Positions 33,821-42,009 of a DNA stretch of 64,000 nucleotides are shown piece by piece. The position numbers were made by a program, and so were the translations under genes. The notes under the pieces were generated by a model. The model did no database searches. It had not been told where the DNA came from and saw nothing but the letters and a program-made list of their open reading frames with translations. The DNA is from Desertimonas flava (GTDB lineage Bacteria > Actinomycetota > Acidimicrobiia > Acidimicrobiales > Ilumatobacteraceae). The stretch's first letter is position 1; every line of letters begins with the position of its first letter. Location of the stretch: contig NZ_QKYK01000002.1 of the NCBI RefSeq assembly GCF_003426815.1, forward strand, positions 62,001-126,000, in the 5' to 3' direction.

Positions 33821-35101
33821 TCAGGACCGCAGCTCGGCCCACGCCTCGATCCACGCCGGGTAGGCGAGGCACTCCACGTCGGTCCGGCCGTCACGGCACT
33901 CGGTGGTCGGCGTCGTCCAGTACCAGACGTCCTCCCAGTACTCCGTCTCGGTGGCGTGGAAGATGTCGCAGTGATCGGGCACCGCCGTGAGGGCGCACGA
34001 CTCGGCGTTGCTCGGCGCCTCGCCGAACCACTCGGCGACCTGGGCGTTGGCCCATGGCGAGGTGATCCAGTCCATCCACAGCATCATGCAGTTGGGGTTG
34101 GCGGCCTGGGCCGACACCATCCACGTGTCGGACCAGCCGGTCGCCCCCTCGACGGGCTTGACGGCGTCGATGGTCGCGCCTTCGCCCTGGGCGACGTTGA
34201 CGATGACCTGCCACGTGGTCCCGGCGAGCACGGTGCCGCCGATCAGCGACTCCACCTGCACGGCGTAATCGCCCCAGTACTGGCCGACGATCTCGCTCTG
34301 CTGTTCGAGCAGGGCGATCGCCGCGTCGAACTGTGTCTGGTCGAGGGCGTAGGGGTTGGTGATCCCGAGGTCGGGCTGCGTCGCCATCAGGTACAGGGCG
34401 GCGTCGGCGATGTAGATCGGGCTGTCGTACACCGAGATCGTCCCGTCGGCATCGGTGCCGCCGTCGAACATGATGCCCCACGAGTCCGGGGCGGCATCGG
34501 CGAAGGTCTCCGTGTTGAACACCAGCAGGTTGGCGCCGCGACCGTGCGGGATCCCGTAGGGCTCGCCGTCGACCGAGTTCCATTGCTGCAGCTTGAGGTC
34601 CTCGAAGATCTGCTCGTAGCTGCTGAACAGGCTGACGTCGATCGGGCCGACCTCGCCACCGGCGATGAGGCGCTCGGTCGCGTCACCCGACGCCGACACC
34701 CCGTCGTACTCGCCGCTCTGCATCAGGCGGACCATCTCGTCGCTGGTGGGCCCCAACGTGTTGTTCACGGCACATCCGGTGATGTCCTCGAACGGCGTGA
34801 CCCAGTCGGCGGACGGATCGTTGGACCCGTCCTCGACGTAGCCGGCCCAGGAGATGATGTTCACCTGTCCCTCGGCGCCGGCGAGGAGCTCCTCGTTGGG
34901 TGTCCAGTAGTACCCCTCGGCCGCCGGGTCGGCGGCCGATCCGGCCGGGGCCTCCGTGCCGGCTGGTTCTGTGCCGGCTGCTTCTGTGCCGGCAGGTTCG
35001 GTCGCCGGTGGGGCCGTGGCGAGGGCGTTGGCGCCCCCGGCGGCGACGACGAGGCCGCCGGCGAGGACCGCCGTCAGCCGTCGGCTTCTACGAATGCTCA
35101 T
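33821..35101 (-). CDS. potD: Polyamine ABC transporter substrate-binding protein PotD-like
   Basis: A 426-residue exported protein. The signal peptide (RRSRRLTAVLAGGLVVAAGG) ends without a lipobox Cys and is followed by a low-complexity linker of EPAGTEAAGTEPAGTEAPAG type, encoded by an imperfect 15-bp repeat. The mature domain begins near residue 65; VNIISWAGYVE is the classic PotD/PotF opening and PYGIPHGRGANLLVFNTE the hinge. Many cysteines near the C-terminus (CALTAVPDHC, TTECRDGRTDVEC) suggest disulfides. ATG 35101 follows AGAAGG; GTG 35110 is an alternative. Its 5' leader contains a 13-bp tandem repeat. Confidence 0.87.
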   Translation of the reverse strand: MSIRRSRRLTAVLAGGLVVAAGGANALATAPPATEPAGTEAAGTEPAGTEAPAGSAADPAAEGYYWTPNEELLAGAEGQVNIISWAGYVEDGSNDPSADWVTPFEDITGCAVNNTLGPTSDEMVRLMQSGEYDGVSASGDATERLIAGGEVGPIDVSLFSSYEQIFEDLKLQQWNSVDGEPYGIPHGRGANLLVFNTETFADAAPDSWGIMFDGGTDADGTISVYDSPIYIADAALYLMATQPDLGITNPYALDQTQFDAAIALLEQQSEIVGQYWGDYAVQVESLIGGTVLAGTTWQVIVNVAQGEGATIDAVKPVEGATGWSDTWMVSAQAANPNCMMLWMDWITSPWANAQVAEWFGEAPSNAESCALTAVPDHCDIFHATETEYWEDVWYWTTPTTECRDGRTDVECLAYPAWIEAWAELRS

Positions 35102-35139
35102 GGGTGTCACCTTCTCGCTTGTTGGTGGTTGCTGTTGGT

Positions 35140-35216
35140 GGTTGGTGTTGGAGGTTGGTGTTGGAGGTTGGTGTTGGAGGTTGGTGTTGGAGGTTGGTGT
35201 TGGAGGTTGGTGTGGA
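35140..35216. repeat. 13-bp tandem repeat between potA and potD
   Basis: Five exact copies of GGTTGGTGTTGGA (35140-35204) and a shortened sixth (35205-35216) fill most of the 130 bases between the potA stop and the potD start. In the mRNA the unit reads TCCAACACCAACC, a sequence with little tendency to fold. Degenerate units continue towards potD (35121-35139). Confidence 0.95.
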
Positions 35217-35231
35217 TGGAGCTCTTGACGG

Positions 35232-36362
35232 TCACGGCACGTTGACGCCGAGTGCCGGGGGCACGTCTACGTCGTCGTCGTCGCCGTCGGGTTCGGGGCG
35301 GTCGCCCTCCACCGTCTCGACGGCGGTGCCGGTGTCGGTGACCACGTACGCCGCGTTGGCGGCCCACGCCGCGGTGGCGGTGGCGCCGAGTGACAGGTCG
35401 AGGGCGGCGTCGGCGGACACGGCGGCGACGAGGTGGTGGCCATCGGCGAGCTCGAGGCGGACGCGGCACTCGGAGCCGAGGTACTGCATGTCGCTGATCG
35501 TTCCGGCGACAGAGGTCTCACCGGGAGCGGGAGGTTCGCCGCCGAGGCGGATGCGTTCGGGCCGCAGGGCGTGGGTGGCGTTGACGCCGAGGAGTGTGCG
35601 TGACTGTTCGGCCGTGAGCAGGTTCGACGTCCCGACGAACGTGGCGACGAACGTCGTGGTCGGGTGGTCGTAGATGCGGCGCGGCTCGTCGGCCTGTTCT
35701 ATGCGGCCGTGGTTGAACACGGCGATGCGGTTGCTCATCGACAGCGCCTCGCCCTGGTCGTGCGTGACGAAGATGAACGTGATGCCCACGTCGCGCTGGA
35801 TCGCCTTGAGCTCGGTCTGCATCTCCTCACGCAGCTTGAGGTCGAGGGCGCCGAGCGGCTCGTCGAGCAGCAGCACCTTCGGGCGGTTGACGAGGGCACG
35901 GGCGAGGGCGACGCGCTGACGCTGGCCGCCGCTCAGCTCGTGGGGCTTGCGCCCGGCGAACTGCGACAGTCGCACCGCCTCGAGCATCTCGCCTGCCCGC
36001 CGGCGGCGTTCGGCTCGACCGACGCGCTTGACCCTGAGGCCGTACTCCACGTTGCGCATCACGTTCATGTGGGGGAACAGGGCGTAGTCCTGGAACACCG
36101 TGTTGAGGTCACGCTCGTACGGGGCGTCGCGGGTGACGTCGACGCCTTCGAGCAGCACGGCACCGGCGGTGGGCAGCTCGAAGCCGGCGATCATCCGCAG
36201 CACGGTCGTCTTGCCGCTGCCCGACGGGCCCAGCAGGGAGAAGAACTCGCCGTTGGCGATCGTCAGGTCGATCCGGTCGACCGCGACGAAGTCACCGAAG
36301 TGCTTCGACAGACCGACGAGTTGGATCGCCGGGGTGTCCCCCGCAGTCGCAGCGTGGTTCAC
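35232..36362 (-). CDS. potA: Polyamine ABC transporter ATP-binding protein PotA-like
   Basis: A 376-residue ATPase with Walker A GPSGSGKTT (about 45), Q-loop FQDYALFPHMNV, signature LSGGQRQRVALARAL, Walker B LLLDEPLGALD and H-loop FVTHDQ, followed by a TOBE domain (about 265-350) used for regulation. The C-terminal 25 residues are acidic (PEPDGDDDDVDVPP). GTG 36362 is preceded by GGGAGG at 12 bases; an ATG at 36389 is the alternative. It is the first gene of the potADBC operon and diverges from the GntR gene. Confidence 0.93.
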   Translation of the reverse strand: MNHAATAGDTPAIQLVGLSKHFGDFVAVDRIDLTIANGEFFSLLGPSGSGKTTVLRMIAGFELPTAGAVLLEGVDVTRDAPYERDLNTVFQDYALFPHMNVMRNVEYGLRVKRVGRAERRRRAGEMLEAVRLSQFAGRKPHELSGGQRQRVALARALVNRPKVLLLDEPLGALDLKLREEMQTELKAIQRDVGITFIFVTHDQGEALSMSNRIAVFNHGRIEQADEPRRIYDHPTTTFVATFVGTSNLLTAEQSRTLLGVNATHALRPERIRLGGEPPAPGETSVAGTISDMQYLGSECRVRLELADGHHLVAAVSADAALDLSLGATATAAWAANAAYVVTDTGTAVETVEGDRPEPDGDDDDVDVPPALGVNVP

Positions 36363-36463
36363 GGTCAGAGGACGCCTCCCAGAGCGCATGTGTGGGCGGA
36401 ACGACCGTCGTCCGCGCCGTTGATGTTCCGTCGGCCGTCCCCCCTCGACGGACGGCGAGACAA

Positions 36464-36475
36464 ATCATATGATTC
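36464..36475. promoter_or_regulatory. Palindrome AATCATATGATT (candidate GntR operator)
   Basis: A perfect 12-bp palindrome, strikingly AT-rich for this genome, lies midway between the divergent potA and GntR genes. FadR-type GntR regulators bind short palindromes of this kind near their own promoters. Assignment to the adjacent regulator is inference. Confidence 0.6.
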
Positions 36476-36529
36476 CAGATGTTTACCGTCAATCCGAGGA
36501 CGTGAACGCCGCGTGAACGGGCCGACCCT

Positions 36530-37363
36530 GTGCCGGATGCTCCCGCCGTGACGCCGTCGCGGCGGCAGACGCTGCGCGGTAACGTCGCGCCCGAGATGTC
36601 GGCGCCATCCACCAGTACCTCGAGCACCACCCCACCGGCTCGGGGCGCCAACCTGCTGGTCCCGGTCGCCGCCGACTACCTCGCCCAGACCGTCAGCCGG
36701 CAGCTCGCCGACGCGATCAACCTCGGTCTGTTCGCCGTCGGTGAGCAGTTGCCCGCCGAGAGCACGCTCGCCGGTCAGCTCGGCGTGTCGACGGTGACGC
36801 TGCGCGATGCCCTCGCCACGCTGCGCCGCAAGGGACTCGTCGAGACCCGGCGAGGCCGCAACGGAGGCTCGTTCGTCGTCGGTCCCGCCGCGCCGCCCAC
36901 CGACCGGCTACGCGATCGGCTGCGCGAGCTGAGCGTCGTCGAGCTGCGCGACCTGGGCGACGAGTGGACAGCGGTGTCGGGCGCCGCCGCGCGGTTCGCT
37001 GCGGCCCGGGCCTCCGACGACGAGGTCGCCCACCTCCGGGCGCTCGCCGACGACCTCGCCGCCGCCGGCGACGTCGTCCAGCGCGTCCGGGCCAACAGCC
37101 GCTTCGGCATCGAGCTCGCCCTGGCGTCGCAGTCCGCACGCCTCACCCGCGCCGAGGTGCGGCTGCAGGCCGAATCGGGCGAGCTGCTCTGGACGTCCAC
37201 CGAGAGCCCGCTCGACCCCGCCGAGGTCGCCGCCGACCTCCATCGCATCGCCGATGCCGTGGCCGACGAGGATGCGCTCGCCGCCCGCGATCTGGCCGAG
37301 CAGCGCACCCGTCAGAACGTCCGCTGGCTCATCGGTGCTCACCTCGAACTGAGCGATTCGTGA
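36530..37363 (+). CDS. GntR-family regulator (FadR subfamily)
   Basis: A 277-residue regulator. The winged helix is at about 50-120 (SRQLADAINLGLFAVGEQLP followed by STLAGQLGVSTVTLRDALATL). The all-helical C-terminal FCD domain (about 135-270) carries ligand-site residues including RLRELSVVELRDLGDEW and NSRFGIELALASQSARL. FadR-type regulators bind small organic or amino acids through a metal in this domain. The start may be GTG 36530 or ATG 36596 (22 residues later). Its stop overlaps the start of the Cache-domain gene (37360-37363). It is divergent from potADBC, its likely target. Confidence 0.88.
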   Translation: MPDAPAVTPSRRQTLRGNVAPEMSAPSTSTSSTTPPARGANLLVPVAADYLAQTVSRQLADAINLGLFAVGEQLPAESTLAGQLGVSTVTLRDALATLRRKGLVETRRGRNGGSFVVGPAAPPTDRLRDRLRELSVVELRDLGDEWTAVSGAAARFAAARASDDEVAHLRALADDLAAAGDVVQRVRANSRFGIELALASQSARLTRAEVRLQAESGELLWTSTESPLDPAEVAADLHRIADAVADEDALAARDLAEQRTRQNVRWLIGAHLELSDS

Positions 37364-38139
37364 CCGCGTGGGTTTCCCAGTCGGTGGCTGCTGCCGACGT
37401 CGCGGCGTGCGTCGCCGACCTCGACGTGGCCATCGGCAAGGTGTTCGGTGGCCTGCGCTCGATGGCGATGGCCATGGAGAACGCGTGGGCCGACGGGTCG
37501 GGACCGATGACGCCCGACGACGTGACCGCGTTCCAAGGTGACATCTTCGCCCAGCTCGACGCCCACCGGGTGGTCGACAGCGCCGGCTACGTGATGTGCG
37601 AGCACGCCCTGTCGGGAGTCCGTCGCCACCTCGAGTGGTGGAACCGGGGCGCGGCCGCCCCGTCGGCGACCGGTCCGGGCACGTACGAGCCGCTCATCCT
37701 CAACGTCGAGCCGGGCACCGCCGACTGCTACGACTATTACGCCAAGGAGTGGTTCCATGTCGCCACCGGTGAGCAGCGGCGCTGCATCGCCGGTCCGCTG
37801 ATCGACCTCGCGTGTGCCGACGTGTGCGTGATGACGTTCAGCGATCCCGTCGTCGTCGCCGGGCCCGGCGGCGCGCCGCTCGTGCTCGGTGTCGCCGCTG
37901 CTGACGTCGCCCTCTCGCGCTTCGAGTCGATGCTCCTGCCCCCGCTGCGTCGCATCGCCGCACCGGCGGTGCTCGTCAACAGCCAGCGCCGGGTCATCAC
38001 GTCGAACGATGCCACGTGGATCAGCGGCGAGAAGCTGCCCGCCGTACCGGCGCCGGGTGATGCCGACTGGCAGGCCGTGGTCCCGGTGACCGGTGACGGC
38101 CTCGATGTCGGGGGCTGGACCCTCGCCATCCGCCGCTGA
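37360..38139 (+). CDS. Cache-domain sensory protein, soluble
   Basis: A 259-residue protein with no signal peptide or membrane helix. The middle and C-terminal part fits a Cache/PDC ligand-binding fold: CYDYYAKEWFHVATGEQRRC, IAGPLIDLACADVCVMTFSDPVVV and a closing beta strand set. Cache domains normally sit outside the membrane and bind amines, amino acids or carboxylates; a free cytosolic one coupled to a GntR gene is unusual. The GTG start at 37360 overlaps the GntR stop (GTGA). It may hold or present the ligand of the pot system to the regulator, which is inference. Confidence 0.75.
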   Translation: MTAWVSQSVAAADVAACVADLDVAIGKVFGGLRSMAMAMENAWADGSGPMTPDDVTAFQGDIFAQLDAHRVVDSAGYVMCEHALSGVRRHLEWWNRGAAAPSATGPGTYEPLILNVEPGTADCYDYYAKEWFHVATGEQRRCIAGPLIDLACADVCVMTFSDPVVVAGPGGAPLVLGVAAADVALSRFESMLLPPLRRIAAPAVLVNSQRRVITSNDATWISGEKLPAVPAPGDADWQAVVPVTGDGLDVGGWTLAIRR

Positions 38140-38146
38140 CTCGATC

Positions 38147-38179
38147 GGTAACAGATGGTGCCAGGCACCATCTGTTACC
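38147..38179. repeat. Perfect 33-base palindrome with GTGCC-A-GGCAC core
   Basis: GGTAACAGATGGTGCC, a central A, then the exact complement. The 16-bp arms are perfect. It lies 8 bases after the Cache gene stop and may terminate that transcript. Confidence 0.93.
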
Positions 38180-38246
38180 TCCCCGCGCCGCGCATCGGTC
38201 AGGAATCGAGAAGCAGCTGCCGCGGCTCATCCGTATGGTCGATCGC

Positions 38247-38483
38247 ATGAAGACGATGACATGCAAGCAGCTCGGCGGCCCGTGCGAGCTGGCCCATCAC
38301 GGCGAGTCGGCCGACGACGTGATCCAGGCCCAGGATCGGCACCTGAAGGAGATCGTCGCCGCAGGCGACCGGGCCCACGAGCAGGCACTCGCCGACATGA
38401 AGGGCCGCTGGAAGCGACCGTGGTCGGGGATGAAGTGGTACAAGGCCGCCAAGCGCGACTTCGCGGCCCTGCCCAACGATTGA
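38247..38483 (+). CDS. Small DUF1059-like protein
   Basis: A 78-residue protein. MKTMTCKQLGGPCELAHHGESADDVIQAQDRHLKEI resembles the short DUF1059 family (two Cys spaced by six residues, then a helix with a conserved His), although the last 35 residues are longer and basic (GRWKRPWSGMKWYKAAKRDF). No function is known. It stands alone downstream of the palindrome at 38147. The ATG at 38247 gives the family-like start. Confidence 0.75.
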   Translation: MKTMTCKQLGGPCELAHHGESADDVIQAQDRHLKEIVAAGDRAHEQALADMKGRWKRPWSGMKWYKAAKRDFAALPND

Positions 38484-38659
38484 CCCTCTCGGGGATCGGC
38501 CGGTCAAGCCGTTCGGGCCCGGCGGGCTGCTGGGCGCCCCTCGGCGACATCGAAGTCGACGAGTTGTACGGCCGGACGAGGCCGGCTCCGAGACGCCCGG
38601 CCGTTCACCGATCGCGCCACACCAGACGTGACGGGCCGGTCGGCCCAGTCGTTAGCCCA

Positions 38660-39931
38660 TCAGGTCGAGACTGCCTCTCCGTCCGCCGAGGCGACCCCGG
38701 CGCGAGCGAGCATCTCGGACCGGTGCCGGTGACCGACGAGCTCGTACCCGACGACGGTGACGGCGGGGGCCAACGTCAGCACGACAAGGCACGTCGCCAG
38801 CGGCGCACCCGCAGCGGCCATCACGATGGAGGCGGCGATGATCACCGCCGTCACCGCGACGAGCACCAGGTGGAAACGGTCGAGCTCCCGAGTGATCGCG
38901 GTGTAGAGCGAGTAGAGGCAGAGCACGTAGATGCCGAGTGGCACCGCTGTGGTGAGGACCAGGGCTACCGGTCCGATATGTGCCGCATGCTCCATGTGCA
39001 GCGCTGCGACGTGGAGGCCGGCGCCTGTCGCGGCGATGCCGGCGAACAGCGGAAGGTGCCCGTATCCCCAGCCGAAGGATCGTTCACGAAAGCGATGCAA
39101 CAGATCACCGCTCGGGATGATGAAGTACATCCACCACATGCCGAACGCGAGGCCGACGCCGGACAGCCCGACGAGCGCCGTCTGAGCGGTCCATCCATCG
39201 ACGCGCACCACTGCGTCGAGGGCGGCCACCGTGCCGAGGATCACCTCGCCGAGGGCGATGATCGTCAAGAGTCCGTACCGCTCTGCGATGTGGTGAGGAT
39301 GCCAGGGCGTCGTGACGCCGTATCGCCGCTCGGCGACGACCGGACCGGTCAGCTCGATCAGCACCAGTACCGCGGCGACCGAGAACATCACGGCGACGGA
39401 GACGTCCGCGACCAGCAGGGCGATCCAACCCAACTGGGCGACGAACAAGGTCGTCGCATAGATGACGGCACAGCGGCGGCGCTCGGTGTCGTGGTGGGCG
39501 ACGCGGGTCCAGAGCGCGATCAGCCCGACGCGCATGATGACATATCCCAGGATCATCACCCCGTTGTCGACGTGCTCTCCGCGCTGGAGCGACTCGAACA
39601 TCGGAGGCAATCCGAGCGCGAGGACGAGCACGCCGATCATCTGGAGCATGGTGAGAAGGCGATAGATCCAGTCGTCGGTGTCGTACGCCGACGCGAACCA
39701 CGTGCTCTGGATCCACGCCCAGATCACCGCGAACATGGCGAACCCGAACCCGATGATGCCCGTTCGCCAGTGGCCCTCGGCGAAGAAGTGAGCGGTCTCG
39801 TTCCCCGCGGCACCGAACGCCACGACGAACGTCAAGTCGTAGAGCAGCTCGAGTGGCGTCGCCGCCCGGTGCGGCTCGTGGGGATTGCGCCCCACCATCG
39901 GCACGCGCGGGTGGGCGATCGTCATGCGCAT
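38660..39931 (-). CDS. LtrA (low temperature requirement A) family membrane protein
   Basis: A 423-residue integral membrane protein with about 12 hydrophobic segments. PLELLYDLTFVVAFGAAGNE and later HPHHIAERYGLLTIIALGEVILG are the two hallmark motifs of the LtrA family. Its biochemical role is unknown; the first member was found through a cold-sensitive phenotype in Listeria. The start region encodes MRMT and either ATG (39931 or 39925) could be used; both lie in a 16-bp palindrome (CGTCATGCGCATGACG, 39920-39935). Flanking genes are unrelated. Confidence 0.9.
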   Translation of the reverse strand: MRMTIAHPRVPMVGRNPHEPHRAATPLELLYDLTFVVAFGAAGNETAHFFAEGHWRTGIIGFGFAMFAVIWAWIQSTWFASAYDTDDWIYRLLTMLQMIGVLVLALGLPPMFESLQRGEHVDNGVMILGYVIMRVGLIALWTRVAHHDTERRRCAVIYATTLFVAQLGWIALLVADVSVAVMFSVAAVLVLIELTGPVVAERRYGVTTPWHPHHIAERYGLLTIIALGEVILGTVAALDAVVRVDGWTAQTALVGLSGVGLAFGMWWMYFIIPSGDLLHRFRERSFGWGYGHLPLFAGIAATGAGLHVAALHMEHAAHIGPVALVLTTAVPLGIYVLCLYSLYTAITRELDRFHLVLVAVTAVIIAASIVMAAAGAPLATCLVVLTLAPAVTVVGYELVGHRHRSEMLARAGVASADGEAVST

Positions 39932-40161
39932 GACGGGCGATCATGTCACGACAGGGAGGGTGCCGCATGCGGCGCCCGTAGGCGGCGCGAGCACCCGAGC
40001 TGGCGCCCGGCTGTTGCTCGTCGTGCGCGCCGGTTCCCCGATGCCCTCCGCTGTCGAGTGATTGCACGTCTGGCTCGACTCGTGTCCAGTGCGTACCACG
40101 GCGAATGGCCGTGGCCACGTCGCAGGTGATGCCAGCTGCGCTCACGAGCAAGCCGGGTCGC
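39932..40161. other. Intergenic region, no gene seen
   Basis: About 230 bases between LtrA and the ABC permease. No coding frame with family resemblance and no strong hairpin apart from the palindrome at the LtrA start. Confidence 0.5.
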
Positions 40162-40911
40162 TCACGCCGAGCGGTTGAGGCGGCGCAGACCGACGATCGT
40201 GCCGGCGGTCCCGACCACGGCCCACACGGCCAGGCCGACGAGGTGCAGGACGATCGAGCCGTCGTCCAGCCACGGATCACGGATCGCCCCGACCACGTGG
40301 GTGAGCGGCAGCACGTCGGACAGCCGGCGCATGACCGCCGGCATCACGTCGGGCGGCGGGCCGCCGCCCGACAGCAGGAACATCGGGAAGAACAGCAAGA
40401 GCCCGAACGCCTGGGCGCCACGGGCCGAGCCGATCGTCAGGCCGCACGCCGTGCCGAGCAGCAGCATGGTCGCTGTGCCGGTGACGAAGCCGACGAGCAG
40501 CTCGAGCGGACGCTCGACGCCGGGGATGCCGTAGGTGGGCAGCGCCACGGCGAGCACGAGTGCCGAGCCGATCGCGATCAGCCCGGCGGCGACCAGCGAC
40601 TGGGTCCCGATCACGGACGAACCGGGCACACCGAAGGCCTGGAAGCGGCGCAGCACGCCACGCTCGCGGTATGCGGCGAGGGCCATCGGCAGGCCGATCA
40701 GCGCCATCGCGGCGATCGGGATGGCGAAGTACCCGGCGACGTAGAACTGGTCCGGCGCCAGGTGGTTGAACGCCTCGTCGGGATCGGACCCGAACGAGCC
40801 GGCGACGATCAGCATCGTCAGTGGCGGGAACACGAAGGCGAAGATCATCGTCGCCCACTCCCTGGTGAGCAGGCGGGCTTCGGTGCGGGCGAGGGTGAAC
40901 GTGGCGCTCAT
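40162..40911 (-). CDS. ABC-2 type transport permease
   Basis: A 249-residue permease with six helices. EARLLTREWATMIFAFVFPPLTMLIVAGSF at the start and LLLFFPMFLLSGGGPPPDVMP (the typical ABC-2 FPxxxLSG segment) identify it as a DrrB-like drug exporter subunit. The ATG overlaps the stop of the ATPase gene by 4 bases (ATGA, 40908-40911). It is the last gene of a minus-strand series kinase-regulator-ATPase-permease. Confidence 0.9.
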   Translation of the reverse strand: MSATFTLARTEARLLTREWATMIFAFVFPPLTMLIVAGSFGSDPDEAFNHLAPDQFYVAGYFAIPIAAMALIGLPMALAAYRERGVLRRFQAFGVPGSSVIGTQSLVAAGLIAIGSALVLAVALPTYGIPGVERPLELLVGFVTGTATMLLLGTACGLTIGSARGAQAFGLLLFFPMFLLSGGGPPPDVMPAVMRRLSDVLPLTHVVGAIRDPWLDDGSIVLHLVGLAVWAVVGTAGTIVGLRRLNRSA

Positions 40912-41933
40912 GCGGCGGCTCCTGATGTCGTGGCTGCTGATGTCGTGGCTGCTGATGTCGTGGCTGCTGATGTCGTGGCTGCTGGTGTCATGGTGAGGGA
41001 GGGGAGGGACAGATCCGTGGTGAGGGCGACGAAGGCGTCCTCGAGCGTCGGGCGCACGACCCGGAGGTCGTCGGGCTCGACGCCGTGCTGGTGCATGGCG
41101 GCGATGACGGCGACCACCGACGACGGTGTGCACCGCAGCTCGGCCTCGTCGCCCCACAGGTTGACGTCGACGATGCCGGGCACCCGCTCGATGCCCGCCA
41201 GCAGGCCTGGGTCGTGCACGGTGAATGCGATGCGGGTCGGCCCGCCGACTTCGCCGATCAACTGGTCGGTGCGTCCGACGAATCGCATCGCGCCGCCGTC
41301 GAGGACGCCGATGCGGTCGCACAGCCGCTCGGCCTCGTCCATGAAGTGGGTGACCAGCACCACGGTCGTGCCGGCGGCGCGCACCTCCTCGATGAGGTCC
41401 CACGTCTGGCGACGGGCGGCGGCGTCGAGGCCTTGCGTTAGCTCGTCGAGGAACACGAGCCGTGGTTGGTTGATCAGGGCGAGGGCGAGGAACAGCCGCT
41501 GGCGTTGACCGCCCGACAGGGCGCCGAAGGCGGTCCGCTCGATCGGCGCGAGGTTCCAGCGCTCGCGAACCTGGCGCCAGTCGACCACGTCGCCGGCCAG
41601 GCGGGCGAACAATCGGAGCGCCTCGCCGACGCGCAGGCGATCAGGCAGCGCCGACGACTGCAACTGTGATCCGACGAGGGGCCGCAGGGCGGCCCGGTCT
41701 CGGGCAGGATCGTGGCCGAACAGCGACACGCTGCCGCCATCCCGATCGCGCAGGCCCTGCACGATCTCGACCGTCGTCGTCTTGCCGGCGCCGTTGCTGC
41801 CGAGCAGCCCGAAGATCTCGCCCTCGATCACACTGAAGGACAGATCGCGGACGATCTCGGTGGTGCCGTAACGCTTGCGGAGCCCGTCGACCTGGAGGAC
41901 CTCCGGGCTGCGGTTGGGGAAGTCATGTGGCAT
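40908..41933 (-). CDS. ABC transporter ATP-binding protein (DrrA-like)
   Basis: A 341-residue ATPase: Walker A GSNGAGKTT, signature LSGGQRQRLFLALAL, Walker B LVFLDELTQGLD (Glu-Leu where most have Glu-Pro) and H-loop LVTHFMDEAERL. The accessory C-terminal domain follows. The last 20 residues are a tandem AATTS repeat encoded by four exact copies of a 15-bp unit, outside the conserved fold. ATG 41933 has CACAGT 6 bases upstream; a longer frame to 41969 exists. It forms an exporter with the overlapping permease gene. Confidence 0.9.
   Translation of the reverse strand: MPHDFPNRSPEVLQVDGLRKRYGTTEIVRDLSFSVIEGEIFGLLGSNGAGKTTTVEIVQGLRDRDGGSVSLFGHDPARDRAALRPLVGSQLQSSALPDRLRVGEALRLFARLAGDVVDWRQVRERWNLAPIERTAFGALSGGQRQRLFLALALINQPRLVFLDELTQGLDAAARRQTWDLIEEVRAAGTTVVLVTHFMDEAERLCDRIGVLDGGAMRFVGRTDQLIGEVGGPTRIAFTVHDPGLLAGIERVPGIVDVNLWGDEAELRCTPSSVVAVIAAMHQHGVEPDDLRVVRPTLEDAFVALTTDLSLPSLTMTPAATTSAATTSAATTSAATTSGAAA
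40922..40981. repeat. 15-bp in-frame tandem repeat in the ABC ATPase gene
   Basis: CTGATGTCGTGGCTG occurs four times without mismatch (40922-40981), and a degenerate fifth unit follows. It encodes SAATT units at the C-terminus of the ATPase. Because the period is a multiple of three, copy-number change would not shift the frame. Confidence 0.95.
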
Positions 41934-42009
41934 GCCCCGACTGTGCGCCCGGCCGGCCCTGGCGGTCATCGGGCCGCGGTCCGGTCGTCGGGTCCGCCCA
42001 CGGTCGCAG

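Noticed and set aside
35140-35216. CRISPR-like array
   Set aside because: Units are 13 bp and adjoin directly without spacers; it is a simple tandem repeat.
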